Shown here: positions 9,564-18,441 of the stretch, in pieces
Numbering within the stretch: the first letter of the stretch is position 1
How the letters are laid out: each line of letters opens with the position of its first letter
Assembly: GCA_020639095.1 (NCBI GenBank)
Contig: JACKHH010000006.1
Coordinates: forward strand, 81,180 to 145,179
Origin: Phycisphaerales bacterium
Lineage (GTDB): Bacteria > Planctomycetota > Phycisphaerae > UBA1845
DNA: 64,000 bases
Reading direction: 5' to 3'
Notes under the pieces: model-generated
Seen by the model: the letters and a program-made list of their open reading frames with translations, nothing else
Database searches by the model: none
What the model was told of the DNA's origin: nothing
Position numbers and translations under genes: made by a program

Positions 9564-9647
9564 TTATCGGCCGATTGTGCGGGCGAGTGGTGTTCGCCGG
9601 CCTGGAACCCGCACGAAACTCGACCGCGCCGCGCTACGGACCGATAA
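9564..9647. promoter_or_regulatory. Divergent regulatory region with two CCGATAA motifs
   Basis: The heptamer CCGATAA occurs on the minus strand at 9564-9570, 43 nt before the start of the SGNH gene (9520), and on the plus strand at 9641-9647, 33 nt before the GTG of the glycosyltransferase (9681). Each copy points at its own gene, as a -10-like promoter element or an oriented operator would. I could not find a conserved -35 partner. Confidence 0.5.
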
Positions 9648-9680
9648 GCAGGCAGAACCTTCCCGCAAGGAGCGGACAGC

Positions 9681-10994
9681 GTGCGCATAGTGTTTCTGGT
9701 CAAGCGATTCTGGCCCGCGACGGGCGGCGTGGAGAAGTACGTCGCCGAGTTGGCCCATGCCGTAAAGACCCGCGGCCATCGCGTGAGCGTGGTGACGGGG
9801 GCACACGACGCGCAGCTTCCGGATCAGGACGAGCTGAACGGCATCACGATCCACCGCTTTCCCGCGCTGCGCTCGCCGCTGCGCTGTTGCTGGGCGCTGT
9901 CCAAGGTCGTGCAGATGTTCCGCGAAGCCGACATCGTACACGTCTGCGACACTGAAATGCTCGATTATTATTGGCGCATGCTGGGGTGGCGCGTGGTGCC
10001 CCGGCGTTTGTGCATGACGCTGCACGGCATGTCGTGCGTCCATCCCGTACCGCAGCACGAGCTTGTCCGCGCGCGCCGCGCCCGCAGGCTGGTAGACGGA
10101 ATGCTTCACGACGGTGCGTTCATCGGCCAGTGGCTCAACGTCGATCCCGACATGATCGCACCGCAGGGTTTGCGGCCGACGGCGAACGAAATCGTCGTGA
10201 CGCCCGAACCTGCAAGACCGTCCGCGATCTACGTCGGCAGGCTCGAACCGGATACGGGCGTGGAACTGTACTTCGACGCGCTGGCGATGCTGCGTGACCG
10301 CTGGCGAGTCGATCTGCCACTGCACGTCTACGGCAGTGGTTCACTTGCTGCCAAGCTCGCGGCGCAGACGAACGCGCAAAAACTGCGCGTCACGTTCCAC
10401 GGCAAATCGGCGGACGCGCAGGAACGCATCGCCGACCACACGCTCGCATTCGTCAGCGGGCGAATGACGATTCACGAGGCGCTCGCGCGACGGCGTGCGG
10501 TGGTGGCGGCATTCTGCAACCCGATTCGTGCTGACTACGTGCGCGGTGAAGCCTTCAGTCCCTACATCGCGACGGGTGGCAGCGGCGAAGAAATCGCCGA
10601 GCAAGCGCACCTCCTGCTTCACGACGACGTCATGCGGCGGCGCATCACCGAACGCGGCTGGCGACACGTGAGCGAGTTGACCTGGGACAAGACCGCCGGT
10701 GCGTACCTGCACGTGTGGACGACAAAAGCGCCCGCACCCACCAGGCCGACCGCGTGGACGCATCGCGCCAGACTCGCATGGCGCATGTGGCGCGAAGCAG
10801 CGAGGGCAAATCCGAGCCGCGACCGTAAGGGAGCGGACATCGGCCTGAAACCGTTCACACAACGTTCACCCGATGAATCGGCGACGGCGCAAACGCGCAG
10901 GCAAGATGCCTGTACCACAATAACAACCCCTGCCGCCACCACGGCAGTGTGCAACAACACAACGGATACCCTGGTATGCGAACCCGGAGAGTGA
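9681..10994 (+). CDS. Glycosyltransferase family 4 with repeat-derived C-terminal tail
   Basis: GT-B fold hexosyltransferase, likely cytoplasmic, adding a sugar to a lipid-linked glycan. GTG start with AAGGAG upstream. The N-terminal domain has FWPATGGVEKYVAELAHAV and HGMSCVHP; the C-terminal nucleotide-sugar domain starts near AIYVGRLEPDTGVELYFDAL, and the usual E(x7)E region is reduced to SGRMTIHEALARRRAVV. After about residue 370 the homology ends and the protein continues with ANPSRDRKGAD (repeat at 10808-10837) and RRQDACTT (repeat at 10897-10922), so about 60 residues are encoded by repeat DNA and its surroundings. The next gene starts 7 nt after the stop. Confidence 0.88.
   Translation: MRIVFLVKRFWPATGGVEKYVAELAHAVKTRGHRVSVVTGAHDAQLPDQDELNGITIHRFPALRSPLRCCWALSKVVQMFREADIVHVCDTEMLDYYWRMLGWRVVPRRLCMTLHGMSCVHPVPQHELVRARRARRLVDGMLHDGAFIGQWLNVDPDMIAPQGLRPTANEIVVTPEPARPSAIYVGRLEPDTGVELYFDALAMLRDRWRVDLPLHVYGSGSLAAKLAAQTNAQKLRVTFHGKSADAQERIADHTLAFVSGRMTIHEALARRRAVVAAFCNPIRADYVRGEAFSPYIATGGSGEEIAEQAHLLLHDDVMRRRITERGWRHVSELTWDKTAGAYLHVWTTKAPAPTRPTAWTHRARLAWRMWREAARANPSRDRKGADIGLKPFTQRSPDESATAQTRRQDACTTITTPAATTAVCNNTTDTLVCEPGE
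10808..10837 (+). repeat. Dispersed repeat GCGACCGTAAGGGAGCGG, copy 2, inside a CDS
   Basis: AATCCGAGCC followed by GCGACCGTAAGGGAGCGG, read in frame as NPSRDRKGA in the GT4 gene. The copy at 26954-26983 is identical over at least 27 bases and is read in the same frame in another protein. Confidence 0.85.
10897..10922 (-). repeat. Dispersed palindromic repeat TGGTGCAGGCAT-type, copy 1, inside a CDS
   Basis: The plus strand reads CAGGCAAGATGCCTG plus TACCACAAT, the inverse of the repeat at 39359, 46060 and 50104. It encodes RRQDACTT near the end of the GT4 protein. The core GCAGGCA..TGCCTGC is palindromic. Confidence 0.8.
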
Positions 10995-11001
10995 AGACAC
11001 C

Positions 11002-11784
11002 ATGTCGCTGATGGGACAATGCTATTACCGATTGGCTGGTACGCGTGCGGGCCGGTTTGCCGCGCGACAGAGCGTACGTGCAGTGCAGCGTTTGGGCGGG
11101 CTGCGCGAATTTCACGCACCGATCGCGGGCTTGGACTTACCCTATCGCGCTACGCGTGAACTCATGCGCCTCTGGCGCCGTCTGCACTGGATGAGCGGCG
11201 ACGGGATGATGAGCCCGCGCGAACGTCTCGCCATCTACCGGTTGGCGTGCAGCGTTGACGTGCCCGGTGACATCGTCGAACTCGGCGCATGGAAGGGCCT
11301 CACCACTTGCTACCTGGCAGCCGCTTGTCGCGCGCGCGGCGCAGGCCGCGTGTACGCCGTTGACACCTTCGAGGGCACGCGGGAACACGATACGCACTAT
11401 GCCTCGATCGGAAACTACGGCGGATCGACGCTGCCCACGTTTCGCAAGATGATTGCACGCGCCGGCGTGGACGACGTGGTCACGCCCTGCGTCGGCTACA
11501 CCACCGAAGTGGCGGAGCAGTACCGCTTCGCACCGATCGCGATGTTGCTCATCGACGCGGACCATTCCTACGAAGGCGTGAAAGCCGACTTCGAAGCCTA
11601 CGCAGCGCGCGTCGTACCCGGCGGACTGATCGTCTTCCACGACTACGCGATGCCCGATGCCGGGGTGCGCGCCTTCGTGCAGCAGGAAGTGAGCAACCGC
11701 ACGGACGTCGACACCAGCCCCGGCGAAGTGCTGCCCAACGTCTTCGCGGTCACGCGCCGCGAACCGGCGGACTATGTGATCTAG
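11002..11784 (+). CDS. Class I SAM-dependent methyltransferase (TylF/MT_24-like)
   Basis: 260 residues. It has the TylF-type pattern: GDIVELGAWKGLTTCYLAAA (SAM loop near residue 95), VYAVDTFEG, IAMLLIDADHSYEGVKADFEAY and a PGGLIVFHDY segment. Such enzymes O-methylate sugars or are found as unassigned methyltransferases in glycan clusters. The gene follows the GT4 gene by 7 nt with GGAG near the start, so it is probably co-transcribed. A related domain forms the C-terminal half of the deacetylase fusion at 33083-34816. Acceptor unknown. Confidence 0.85.
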   Translation: MSLMGQCYYRLAGTRAGRFAARQSVRAVQRLGGLREFHAPIAGLDLPYRATRELMRLWRRLHWMSGDGMMSPRERLAIYRLACSVDVPGDIVELGAWKGLTTCYLAAACRARGAGRVYAVDTFEGTREHDTHYASIGNYGGSTLPTFRKMIARAGVDDVVTPCVGYTTEVAEQYRFAPIAMLLIDADHSYEGVKADFEAYAARVVPGGLIVFHDYAMPDAGVRAFVQQEVSNRTDVDTSPGEVLPNVFAVTRREPADYVI

Positions 11785-11840
11785 CCGGCGACTACCGGCA
11801 CGTTCGCCGCCCAGCCCGTTCCACTTTTTCCCGGAAAAAA

Positions 11841-11847
11841 CCGATAA
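11841..11847 (+). promoter_or_regulatory. CCGATAA motif upstream of the GT2-GT4 gene
   Basis: Oriented toward the downstream gene, 56 nt before the GTG at 11904. The alternative GTG at 11853 would start only 5 nt after the motif, which, if the motif is promoter-like, argues for the later start. Confidence 0.4.
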
Positions 11848-11903
11848 GACAAGTGAGTCTGCGCGCGTGTGCAGCCAAGGTTACTCCTCCATCTGGCGAC
11901 GCC

Positions 11904-14171
11904 GTGCAAGCAACCGACCGCAACAAAATCTCCGTCATCGTCACCGTGCTCAACGACGCGGAAGGCATCACCGCGCTGCTCGATGCGCTCGTCGGCCAGA
12001 CGCGCCCACCGGATGAGATCGTCATCGTCGACGGCGGTTCGAGCGACGGAACGATGGCAGCCATCGAAGCGTTCGACGGCGGTGACATCACGATTCGCGC
12101 GCTGAGTAAACCGGGCGTGAACATCGCTGCCGGTCGCAACCTCGCGATCACCGAAGCATCGCACGACATCATCGCGTGCGCCGACGCGGGTTGCGTGCCG
12201 GATATCACTTGGCTCGAAGAACTCGTCGCCCCCTTCGCCGACCCGGAGATCACCGTGGTCGGCGGCAACTATCGCATTGCGGCGCGCACCGCGCTCGAAC
12301 GTGTCGTCGGCATGCTCACGATGCCCGGCGAACTCATCCCCATCGAGCCCACGAAATTCAACCCCAGCGCGCGCTCGCTCGCATTTCGCCGCGATGCGTG
12401 GTCGCGTGCGGGTGGTTTTCCCGATTGGCTGATGACGGCTGAGGATACGCTGTTCGCCTGCAAGCTGCGGCAGAATCGCGAGACTTTCGCCTATGCCGAG
12501 TTCGCGGTGGTGCGCTGGCGCCCGCGGCAGACGATCGGCGGCGTGTGGCGACAGTTTCGCAACTACGCGCGCGGCGAAGCGCACATCGGCAGGGGCGAGG
12601 ATACGGTACGCTACTGGAAACGGCGCTACATCATCGGCGGATTGGCGGCATTGCTTTGCGCCGTGGGCGGCTGGCTGGTAAGCCCGATCGCGATCGGCGC
12701 GGGCGCTGCGGCGCTGGCTGCGAGTCTGGTCGCGCCGATTCACCGCCGGGCGACCGCCGTCGTGCGGCGCACCTCGCGCTGGTTCGACTATCCGCGCGCG
12801 CTCGTTCTGCATCACGTTGTCGCGCTCGCGGGCATCCGTGGATTCGCAATGGGCAGGCGCGATCGCGAACGCGACCCGCATGGCTACATCGGCCGGCTCA
12901 ATGCCTACTGGGGAGCGCCCGCACTCGGGGCTGTAGCGCCCTGGAAAATGCTCCGCGCACCGACGCCGCGCACGCTGATCCTGAGCTGGCATTGGCCGCC
13001 CACCAACCGTGCATCCACCAACGTGCTCGCGAACCTCTTCAAAGCCGCACCTCCGGGCGTCTTCACCGCGATCACGCGCGACATGCCCGCGGGCGACGAT
13101 CCCGTCGACGTGCCCAACATCCCGACGCACCGCGTGCGCTGGTCGCTCGCGGACGAACGCGACGGCACAATCGCCAACTGGTTCGCATCGATCATCGCCA
13201 CATTCCGCATCTTTCTCGCCGCGCGCAAGCTGCACCGCGAAACACCGTTTCAACGCATACTCGCGATCTACCCGCATCGCTACAGCCTGCTCGCGGGCAC
13301 ACTCGCAAGCCGTTGGCTCCACGTACCGCTCGCGGCATACATGCACGACCTCTGCGCTGAAGCGCTGATCACCCGCAACCCGTTCAAACGCGTGTTCTGG
13401 ACCAAGGTTGACGCTCGCGCGCTCTCGTCCGCGTTCCTCGTGGCGACGCCCACGCGCGAGTTTGCCACGCACTACCGCAGCCGGAACGTGATGGAAAGTT
13501 GGGTTTTACCACACTGCAATCCCAAGGACGCGGCACCCGAGGACCACGGCGAGCGCTCGAACACGCTCCGCCTGCTCTATGCCGGGAACGTGTATCAGGC
13601 GCACGAAGACGCAGTGGCTGCTCTGCTGTCCGCGGCGGACATGCTCGACAACGTGCAACTCGAATTCCTCAGCGGCCCGCACAAACTGATTCCGCCCGAC
13701 CGCACGCACTGGGTCGATCGCGCGACGGCGCGGTCCGCGATGGCGGAAGCCGACGTGCTCGTCGTGGCGCTGAGCAACAACACGCCCTACCCGCGCGAGG
13801 TGCAAGGATGCTTCCCGTCGAAGATCGTGGACTACCTGCTCGCGGGCAAACCGATCCTCGCGATCGTGCCCCCGGGCAGCTTCGTTGATCGCTTCGTTCG
13901 TTCCACGGGCTGCGGTGTCGTGGTGACGAGCCAGGCGGCGATGGACATCGCGCGCGTCGTCAACCTGCTGCGTGATGCGTCCGCACGCCGTGACATGGCT
14001 GCGGCATCCCGTCGCGTGAGCAAGGAATTGGACGCGGCCCGCTGGATGCAACACTTCTGCGAACGCCTGGCACTCGGCGCGACCATCGACCCGTCAACAC
14101 CACCATTCCCGGAAGTGAAACCGGCAGCAGACTTGCTCGAATCCGTTTCGTCCCGGGAAACGACCGATTAA
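11904..14171 (+). CDS. Bifunctional glycosyltransferase, GT2-GT4 fusion
   Basis: 755 residues from the GTG at 11904; another GTG at 11853 is in frame, but its extra residues precede the domain and crowd the CCGATAA motif. The N-terminal half is a GT-A family 2 domain (KISVIVTVLND, VDGGSSDGT, NIAAGRNLAI, ACADAGCVPD as the DXD-like region, TAEDTLFACKL). A hydrophobic stretch follows (about residues 245-275). The C-terminal half (from RTLILSWHWPPTNRAST) is a GT-B protein with LRLLYAGNVYQAHEDAVAAL and EVQGCFPSKIVDYLLAGKPIL, the GT4 donor-site region. It could add two successive sugars to the same lipid-linked intermediate. Converges with the SGNH gene, overlapping it by 4 nt. Confidence 0.88.
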   Translation: MQATDRNKISVIVTVLNDAEGITALLDALVGQTRPPDEIVIVDGGSSDGTMAAIEAFDGGDITIRALSKPGVNIAAGRNLAITEASHDIIACADAGCVPDITWLEELVAPFADPEITVVGGNYRIAARTALERVVGMLTMPGELIPIEPTKFNPSARSLAFRRDAWSRAGGFPDWLMTAEDTLFACKLRQNRETFAYAEFAVVRWRPRQTIGGVWRQFRNYARGEAHIGRGEDTVRYWKRRYIIGGLAALLCAVGGWLVSPIAIGAGAAALAASLVAPIHRRATAVVRRTSRWFDYPRALVLHHVVALAGIRGFAMGRRDRERDPHGYIGRLNAYWGAPALGAVAPWKMLRAPTPRTLILSWHWPPTNRASTNVLANLFKAAPPGVFTAITRDMPAGDDPVDVPNIPTHRVRWSLADERDGTIANWFASIIATFRIFLAARKLHRETPFQRILAIYPHRYSLLAGTLASRWLHVPLAAYMHDLCAEALITRNPFKRVFWTKVDARALSSAFLVATPTREFATHYRSRNVMESWVLPHCNPKDAAPEDHGERSNTLRLLYAGNVYQAHEDAVAALLSAADMLDNVQLEFLSGPHKLIPPDRTHWVDRATARSAMAEADVLVVALSNNTPYPREVQGCFPSKIVDYLLAGKPILAIVPPGSFVDRFVRSTGCGVVVTSQAAMDIARVVNLLRDASARRDMAAASRRVSKELDAARWMQHFCERLALGATIDPSTPPFPEVKPAADLLESVSSRETTD

Positions 14172-15295
14172 TAATCCGTGCCCGGCGCGTGCAACAGACC
14201 GCGCGCCTGCATCAATGCAAGTTCATCACCCACCAGCGTTGAGAGTCGCTTCGCGCCCGTGCGGTTGAGGTGTACCAGACTCACGAATGATGATGCCGGG
14301 TCATCCGCACACAGATCGCGCGCGGTATAACGCAGCAAGGGCACGCCTTCCTCACGGCAAAAATCCGCAAGTTGCTGGTGAAAACGTTCATCGTCCGCGC
14401 CCATCGCCGTACCCGCCACACCGTTCGTAAATGCGGGATGGATCGGCGGATCGAGCAGCACGAGTTGCACGCCGCGTGCACGCAACGTACGCACGGCGTC
14501 GACGAAGAGTCGCCAGCGCGCACCATCGAATATGGGTTCGTGGTACCAGGCGTGATCGAGGTTGCGGAGTTCGCGCGCCAGGTAGTCCGGGGGATACTCA
14601 TGTTCGCTCCATTCGCCGCGATAGCCCTGCTCCGCCACGGCTCGGTCGTAATCCCAATTCAGTAGAACAGGTTCAACGAGATTGCGCCGCAGCCACTCGC
14701 GTTCAGGTATGAACAACGAAAGGAACGCGCGCTTCGGCGCGACCAGCTTGCAGCGCTCGATGAGCCCCAGCGACCAAAGCGTTTCATCGCCAATGAGCAC
14801 CGGGTCAGCGTGGTCGTTGACGTCAACTACCGAGACGCCCGCGACCATAATCGCACCGGGTTGGAAGCGCTCGGCAAACTCGCGATAACCCGCAAGCGCC
14901 CCGGGCAAATCGCAGGCGGGTGCAGCCATGTTGATCGCATCCGCGGGCGGCAGACCGGCATGTTCCGCGAGCACCCCGGGAATCAGCCCGCACTCCAGCC
15001 GAGAATCACCGGCGACAATCAGCGCGGGGGTGACACTCTGCGTCAGCGGGATGATCTTGCGGCGCAGGTCGCGGCGCGGCATTGGATCGGGATACACCAT
15101 CCACGCGAATGTCATGTGGATAATGGCGACGAAGACGATCGCCATCACCGCACCCCATGGCCAGCGCGCGGCTCGCGTGCGCCGCATCGTGCGCGCCAGT
15201 CGCGCGACACCGGGCGCCACGGCTTGTGCGTTAAGGCGCGGGCGCGTCGCCAGCGTGGCTGCGTCAGAACTGGAAGTAGATAAACGGCTTGTCAA
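14168..15295 (-). CDS. SGNH-like membrane-anchored protein, third copy
   Basis: 375 residues from a TTG at 15295 that has GGAGAAGG just upstream and overlaps the end of the MBOAT gene by 32 nt. Later starts (GTG 15220, ATG 15187) have no visible ribosome site but would remove the overlap, so the N-terminus is uncertain. A membrane helix (about residues 47-66) is followed by LIVAGDSRLECGL (putative nucleophile Ser98) and, near the end, SLVHLNRTGAKRL with the catalytic-type His. Pairs with the MBOAT gene upstream for polysaccharide acylation. It is more diverged than the other two copies, with GDSRL in place of GSSYS/GCSYT. Confidence 0.72.
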   Translation of the reverse strand: MTSRLSTSSSDAATLATRPRLNAQAVAPGVARLARTMRRTRAARWPWGAVMAIVFVAIIHMTFAWMVYPDPMPRRDLRRKIIPLTQSVTPALIVAGDSRLECGLIPGVLAEHAGLPPADAINMAAPACDLPGALAGYREFAERFQPGAIMVAGVSVVDVNDHADPVLIGDETLWSLGLIERCKLVAPKRAFLSLFIPEREWLRRNLVEPVLLNWDYDRAVAEQGYRGEWSEHEYPPDYLARELRNLDHAWYHEPIFDGARWRLFVDAVRTLRARGVQLVLLDPPIHPAFTNGVAGTAMGADDERFHQQLADFCREEGVPLLRYTARDLCADDPASSFVSLVHLNRTGAKRLSTLVGDELALMQARGLLHAPGTDY

Positions 15296-16715
15296 AGCCT
15301 TCTCCGAACAACACGAGTCCGTAGAACATCAGGGCATACGCCATCCCGCGCACCGGCGCGGGCAGCTTCAAGAGTACGTTGAGGTCGCTGCGCAGGTACT
15401 GCACAATCTGCATGATCAGCAGCGGCGCGGCGTAGAAGAGCAATGTCCGCAGCCCGCTGCCATGCAGCGAAATACCGCGCAGCATATCGGCAGTCAGATC
15501 CACAATCTGCGACAACGCGTTCGCGCGGAAGATCAACCAGCCAAAGCACACCAGTTGAAAAAAGCTCAACACCGCCACGGCGCTCCAAATACCGCGGACG
15601 AAGCGCGATTCGAAACGCAACCAGCGCGTCAGCACCGGCATGACTGCGCGATGCGCAATGAGCAGCGCCCCCTGATACGCACCCCACGCGACAAACGTCC
15701 ACGCGGCACCGTGCCACAACCCGCCGAGCAACATGGTCAGCGCCAGGTTGATCATCGTGCGCCGCGGGCCCTTGCGATTGCCACCGAGCGGAATGTAAAG
15801 ATAGTCGCGCAACCAACTCGACAAACTGATGTGCCACCGCCGCCAAAAGTCCGACGGATTCCGCGCGAAGTATGGCAGGTTGAAGTTGAGTTCCAACTCA
15901 AAGCCCATCATCCGAGCACAGCCGCGAGCGATGTCGGTATACCCCGAAAAATCGCAGTAGATCTGCACGGCAAAGGCGTACACCGCGACGAGCACCTGCC
16001 CGCCGCTCACCGCGCCCGCGTTCGACGCGAAGACCGAATCCACCAGCGGCGCGAGGTTACCCGCGATAACCACCTTCTTGAACAAACCCCAAAGAACCAG
16101 GTAGCCGCCCTCGCCGACACCCGCGAGATCGATGCGCCGCGGCGACGCGAGCTGCGGCAGAAAATCCCGCGCCCGCACGATCGGACCAGCCACCAGTTGC
16201 GGAAAGAACGCCACGAACACGGCAAAACGCAGCGCACTGCGACAGGCGCGCAACTCCCCGCGATACACATCGATGGTGTAACTCAACGTCTGAAAGGTGT
16301 AGAAACTGATCCCAACCGGAAGCACCACACGCAATAACCGCGGCTCGACGGGAGCACCCAACGCCGCGAGCAACTCACCGGCACTGCCCGCGAAGAAGTC
16401 GTAGTACTTAAAGACCCCAAGAATGCCCAGGTTGCCGATGAGCGACACGGCCAACAGGATCCGCCGCGCCGGCTGTCCGTAGCGCAGCGCGGCATCGCCG
16501 TCGGCGACGCGCTCATCCAGTGCCCGCCCGACGAAATAGTCGATCGCGGTCGACACCCAGATCAACCCGAGGAAGCGCCAATCCCAACAGCCGTAGAAGA
16601 AGTAGCTGGCGACGAGCAGCAGCGCATGCTGGAGGCGCAGACTTCGCGCGCTGAGCACGTAGAGCGCGTAGACCACGACGAAGAATGCGGCAAACTCAAA
16701 GCTGTTGAACAGCAT
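15264..16715 (-). CDS. MBOAT family O-acyltransferase (AlgI-like), second copy
   Basis: 483 residues from the ATG at 16715 (GAGG 8 nt upstream; the longer frame adds residues not seen in the family, which starts MLFNS). Polytopic, with VLPVGISFYTFQTLSYTIDVYRG, FPQLVAGPIVRARDFLPQL, FWRRWHISLSSWLRDYLY and GGLWHGAAWTFVAWG (conserved His335). It ends FIYFQF like the copy at 7022-8416, so the two arose by duplication or are close paralogues. Overlaps the SGNH gene downstream. Predicted to move acyl groups across the inner membrane. Confidence 0.92.
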   Translation of the reverse strand: MLFNSFEFAAFFVVVYALYVLSARSLRLQHALLLVASYFFYGCWDWRFLGLIWVSTAIDYFVGRALDERVADGDAALRYGQPARRILLAVSLIGNLGILGVFKYYDFFAGSAGELLAALGAPVEPRLLRVVLPVGISFYTFQTLSYTIDVYRGELRACRSALRFAVFVAFFPQLVAGPIVRARDFLPQLASPRRIDLAGVGEGGYLVLWGLFKKVVIAGNLAPLVDSVFASNAGAVSGGQVLVAVYAFAVQIYCDFSGYTDIARGCARMMGFELELNFNLPYFARNPSDFWRRWHISLSSWLRDYLYIPLGGNRKGPRRTMINLALTMLLGGLWHGAAWTFVAWGAYQGALLIAHRAVMPVLTRWLRFESRFVRGIWSAVAVLSFFQLVCFGWLIFRANALSQIVDLTADMLRGISLHGSGLRTLLFYAAPLLIMQIVQYLRSDLNVLLKLPAPVRGMAYALMFYGLVLFGEGFDKPFIYFQF

Positions 16716-16793
16716 CAGCGCAACCTCGCTTGCACGATCGCGGACGCACGCTGCGCGCACCGCTTCCGCGTCTCGTGTGCGGCAATGCGTGTG

Positions 16794-16800
16794 TTATCGG
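16794..16800 (-). promoter_or_regulatory. CCGATAA motif upstream of second MBOAT gene
   Basis: Minus-strand copy 78 nt before the ATG at 16715, pointing toward it, in the 138-nt gap behind the ligase gene. Confidence 0.4.
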
Positions 16801-16853
16801 TCGATTGCAGTGGTCACTTGATCGCGCGGGCGTGCCCCGCCAGGAACTTGCGG

Positions 16854-18266
16854 TTACGAGAATGCCCCCATGGGCCGTCCCCACACGTCGGCGGGCACTT
16901 CAAGCTCCCAGCCATCGGCGAGCGCGGGCTCAACGTCCAGCTCCGAAACCGTATCCACCGCGCAGACCTCGCGCGCCAACGCCCGTTCCAGGCACACCGG
17001 AAGCGTGAGGATCCACCAGAACGATTCGGTGTAGAGTCGATCGGTAAACGCAGCCGCTGTCAGGTACGACACGAGCGACAGCAGACACCCGTATGCCATC
17101 AGGCGGGCTTCGAAGGGGTCGTCAGATTCCCGGGAGAGTCGCAAACATCTCCGCAACTTGAAGAGGCTCAGCGTGATGATCGCGATGAATACGATCAGAC
17201 CTTGAATACCCAGTTCGGTCGCGCAGAGCAGGTAGGTGTTGTGCGTCACGCGGCGGGGCAAACCGAACGCGTGCTTCATGTCGCTGGTTTCGTACTGCTC
17301 GGCTTGGTATTTGAACTGACCGACGCCGACGCCCATGGGATGATCGCTGAACATCTGCCACGCCGTCTGCCACAGCTCGACGCGCGTCTGAATCGTGGCG
17401 TCCTGCCCATAGTCCTTGGGCTTGAGCACGGTGTTCATGCGTTCCCAGAAGTACGAATCGGTCAGCGAATACGCGCCAAATCCAGCCACGATCAACGTAC
17501 CGTAAATCCGCAACCGCACGCCGCGCGGCGCAAGCAGCACGCCAACGATACCGGCGGCGATCAAACCGACGAACGCGGAGCGCGTACGACACTGAATGAT
17601 CGTATTCACCGCGAGAACAGCCGCTACGACGACAATCGGCTTTTTCCACCATGACTTCGCCGTCAAAAGCACGATACCAAGCAGCGGAAGCATCGCGACC
17701 ATGTGCGCGCCGAGTCCCGACGACTCGCGGAAATCAACGCCGCCGATCGAATTCAACCGGCCATTGAGGAACTGGTCCGCGTTCGCGTTGTACGCGTCGT
17801 TGCCGATCATCAGCGTGCCAAACACGAGCGTCCACAGAATCACGCGGAAGTTGCGCCGCTCGCCGCCCATACGCACCAGACAGTATAGGAAGATCGCCAT
17901 CTTGATCGTCTTGTCGATGAGCACCACGCTGTAGTTCGACGCGCCTTCGCCCAGCAAACCGCTCGTCGTGATGATGAACGTGAACAGAATCAGCAGTATC
18001 AACCAGTCGCCGAAGATAGCGCGCGAACGCGGCACGCGCGCGGAACTGACCATCATGCCCGCAAATAGGCACAGAGCAGCCGTCATCGAATAGCGAATGC
18101 CGAACGGCGCCAGCGGCTTACCCCACCACCACCAGTGCGGGTTCACCATGTACACCATCATGTAGTTCGCGATGCCGACAATGGGGTAGACCATCGAGAG
18201 CGCGCACGCGCCCGCGAAGGTGAAGATCAGCAGATACGTCTTGATGGGCCAGGCGGATGGGTCCAT
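16854..18266 (-). CDS. O-antigen ligase/polymerase family membrane protein
   Basis: 470-residue inner membrane protein with about ten to twelve helices and a large periplasmic loop before the last helices, the Wzy/WaaL (Wzy_C) layout. The N-terminus (PIVGIANYMMVYMVNPHWWWWG) resembles exosortase-system O-glycosylation ligases, and the loop carries TRVELWQTAWQMFSDHPMGVG and RRVTHNTYLLCATELG, the conserved region of the superfamily with its His. It should polymerise the repeat unit or ligate glycan to an acceptor in the periplasm. The hydrophilic C-terminal tail after RALAREV is unusual. It is the only polymerase/ligase candidate in the window. Confidence 0.87.
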   Translation of the reverse strand: MDPSAWPIKTYLLIFTFAGACALSMVYPIVGIANYMMVYMVNPHWWWWGKPLAPFGIRYSMTAALCLFAGMMVSSARVPRSRAIFGDWLILLILFTFIITTSGLLGEGASNYSVVLIDKTIKMAIFLYCLVRMGGERRNFRVILWTLVFGTLMIGNDAYNANADQFLNGRLNSIGGVDFRESSGLGAHMVAMLPLLGIVLLTAKSWWKKPIVVVAAVLAVNTIIQCRTRSAFVGLIAAGIVGVLLAPRGVRLRIYGTLIVAGFGAYSLTDSYFWERMNTVLKPKDYGQDATIQTRVELWQTAWQMFSDHPMGVGVGQFKYQAEQYETSDMKHAFGLPRRVTHNTYLLCATELGIQGLIVFIAIITLSLFKLRRCLRLSRESDDPFEARLMAYGCLLSLVSYLTAAAFTDRLYTESFWWILTLPVCLERALAREVCAVDTVSELDVEPALADGWELEVPADVWGRPMGAFS

Positions 18267-18441
18267 GGTCCGGTCACGTTGGCGGCAGCGCGGCGCGCAG
18301 CATGCGGGCCGTTCTTATCGGCGCAGCCACCTGATCAGCCTTTCGGCAGGCTGATAACCACAGGTGAGTTATCCGCCTGCGCGGGCTAAATCGGCGACCG
18401 GCGGTGTCCGATAAATCGGCAGGCCGCGCGCGCGGCTACTC
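18267..18441. promoter_or_regulatory. Divergent promoter region with two CCGATAA motifs and a hairpin
   Basis: Between divergent starts. CCGATAA lies on the minus strand at 18315-18321 (48 nt before the ligase ATG) and on the plus strand at 18408-18414 (27 nt before the kinase-like gene). Between them is a perfect 8-bp stem ATCAGCCT/AGGCTGAT with a 6-nt loop (18334-18355). Confidence 0.5.

Noticed and set aside
11781..13472. Long open frame on the minus strand opposite the GT2-GT4 gene
   Set aside because: Arg/His/Ala-rich composition without domains; it is the antisense shadow of a gene with clear glycosyltransferase motifs.
14928..16337. 469-codon plus-strand frame
   Set aside because: Shadow of the second MBOAT and SGNH genes.
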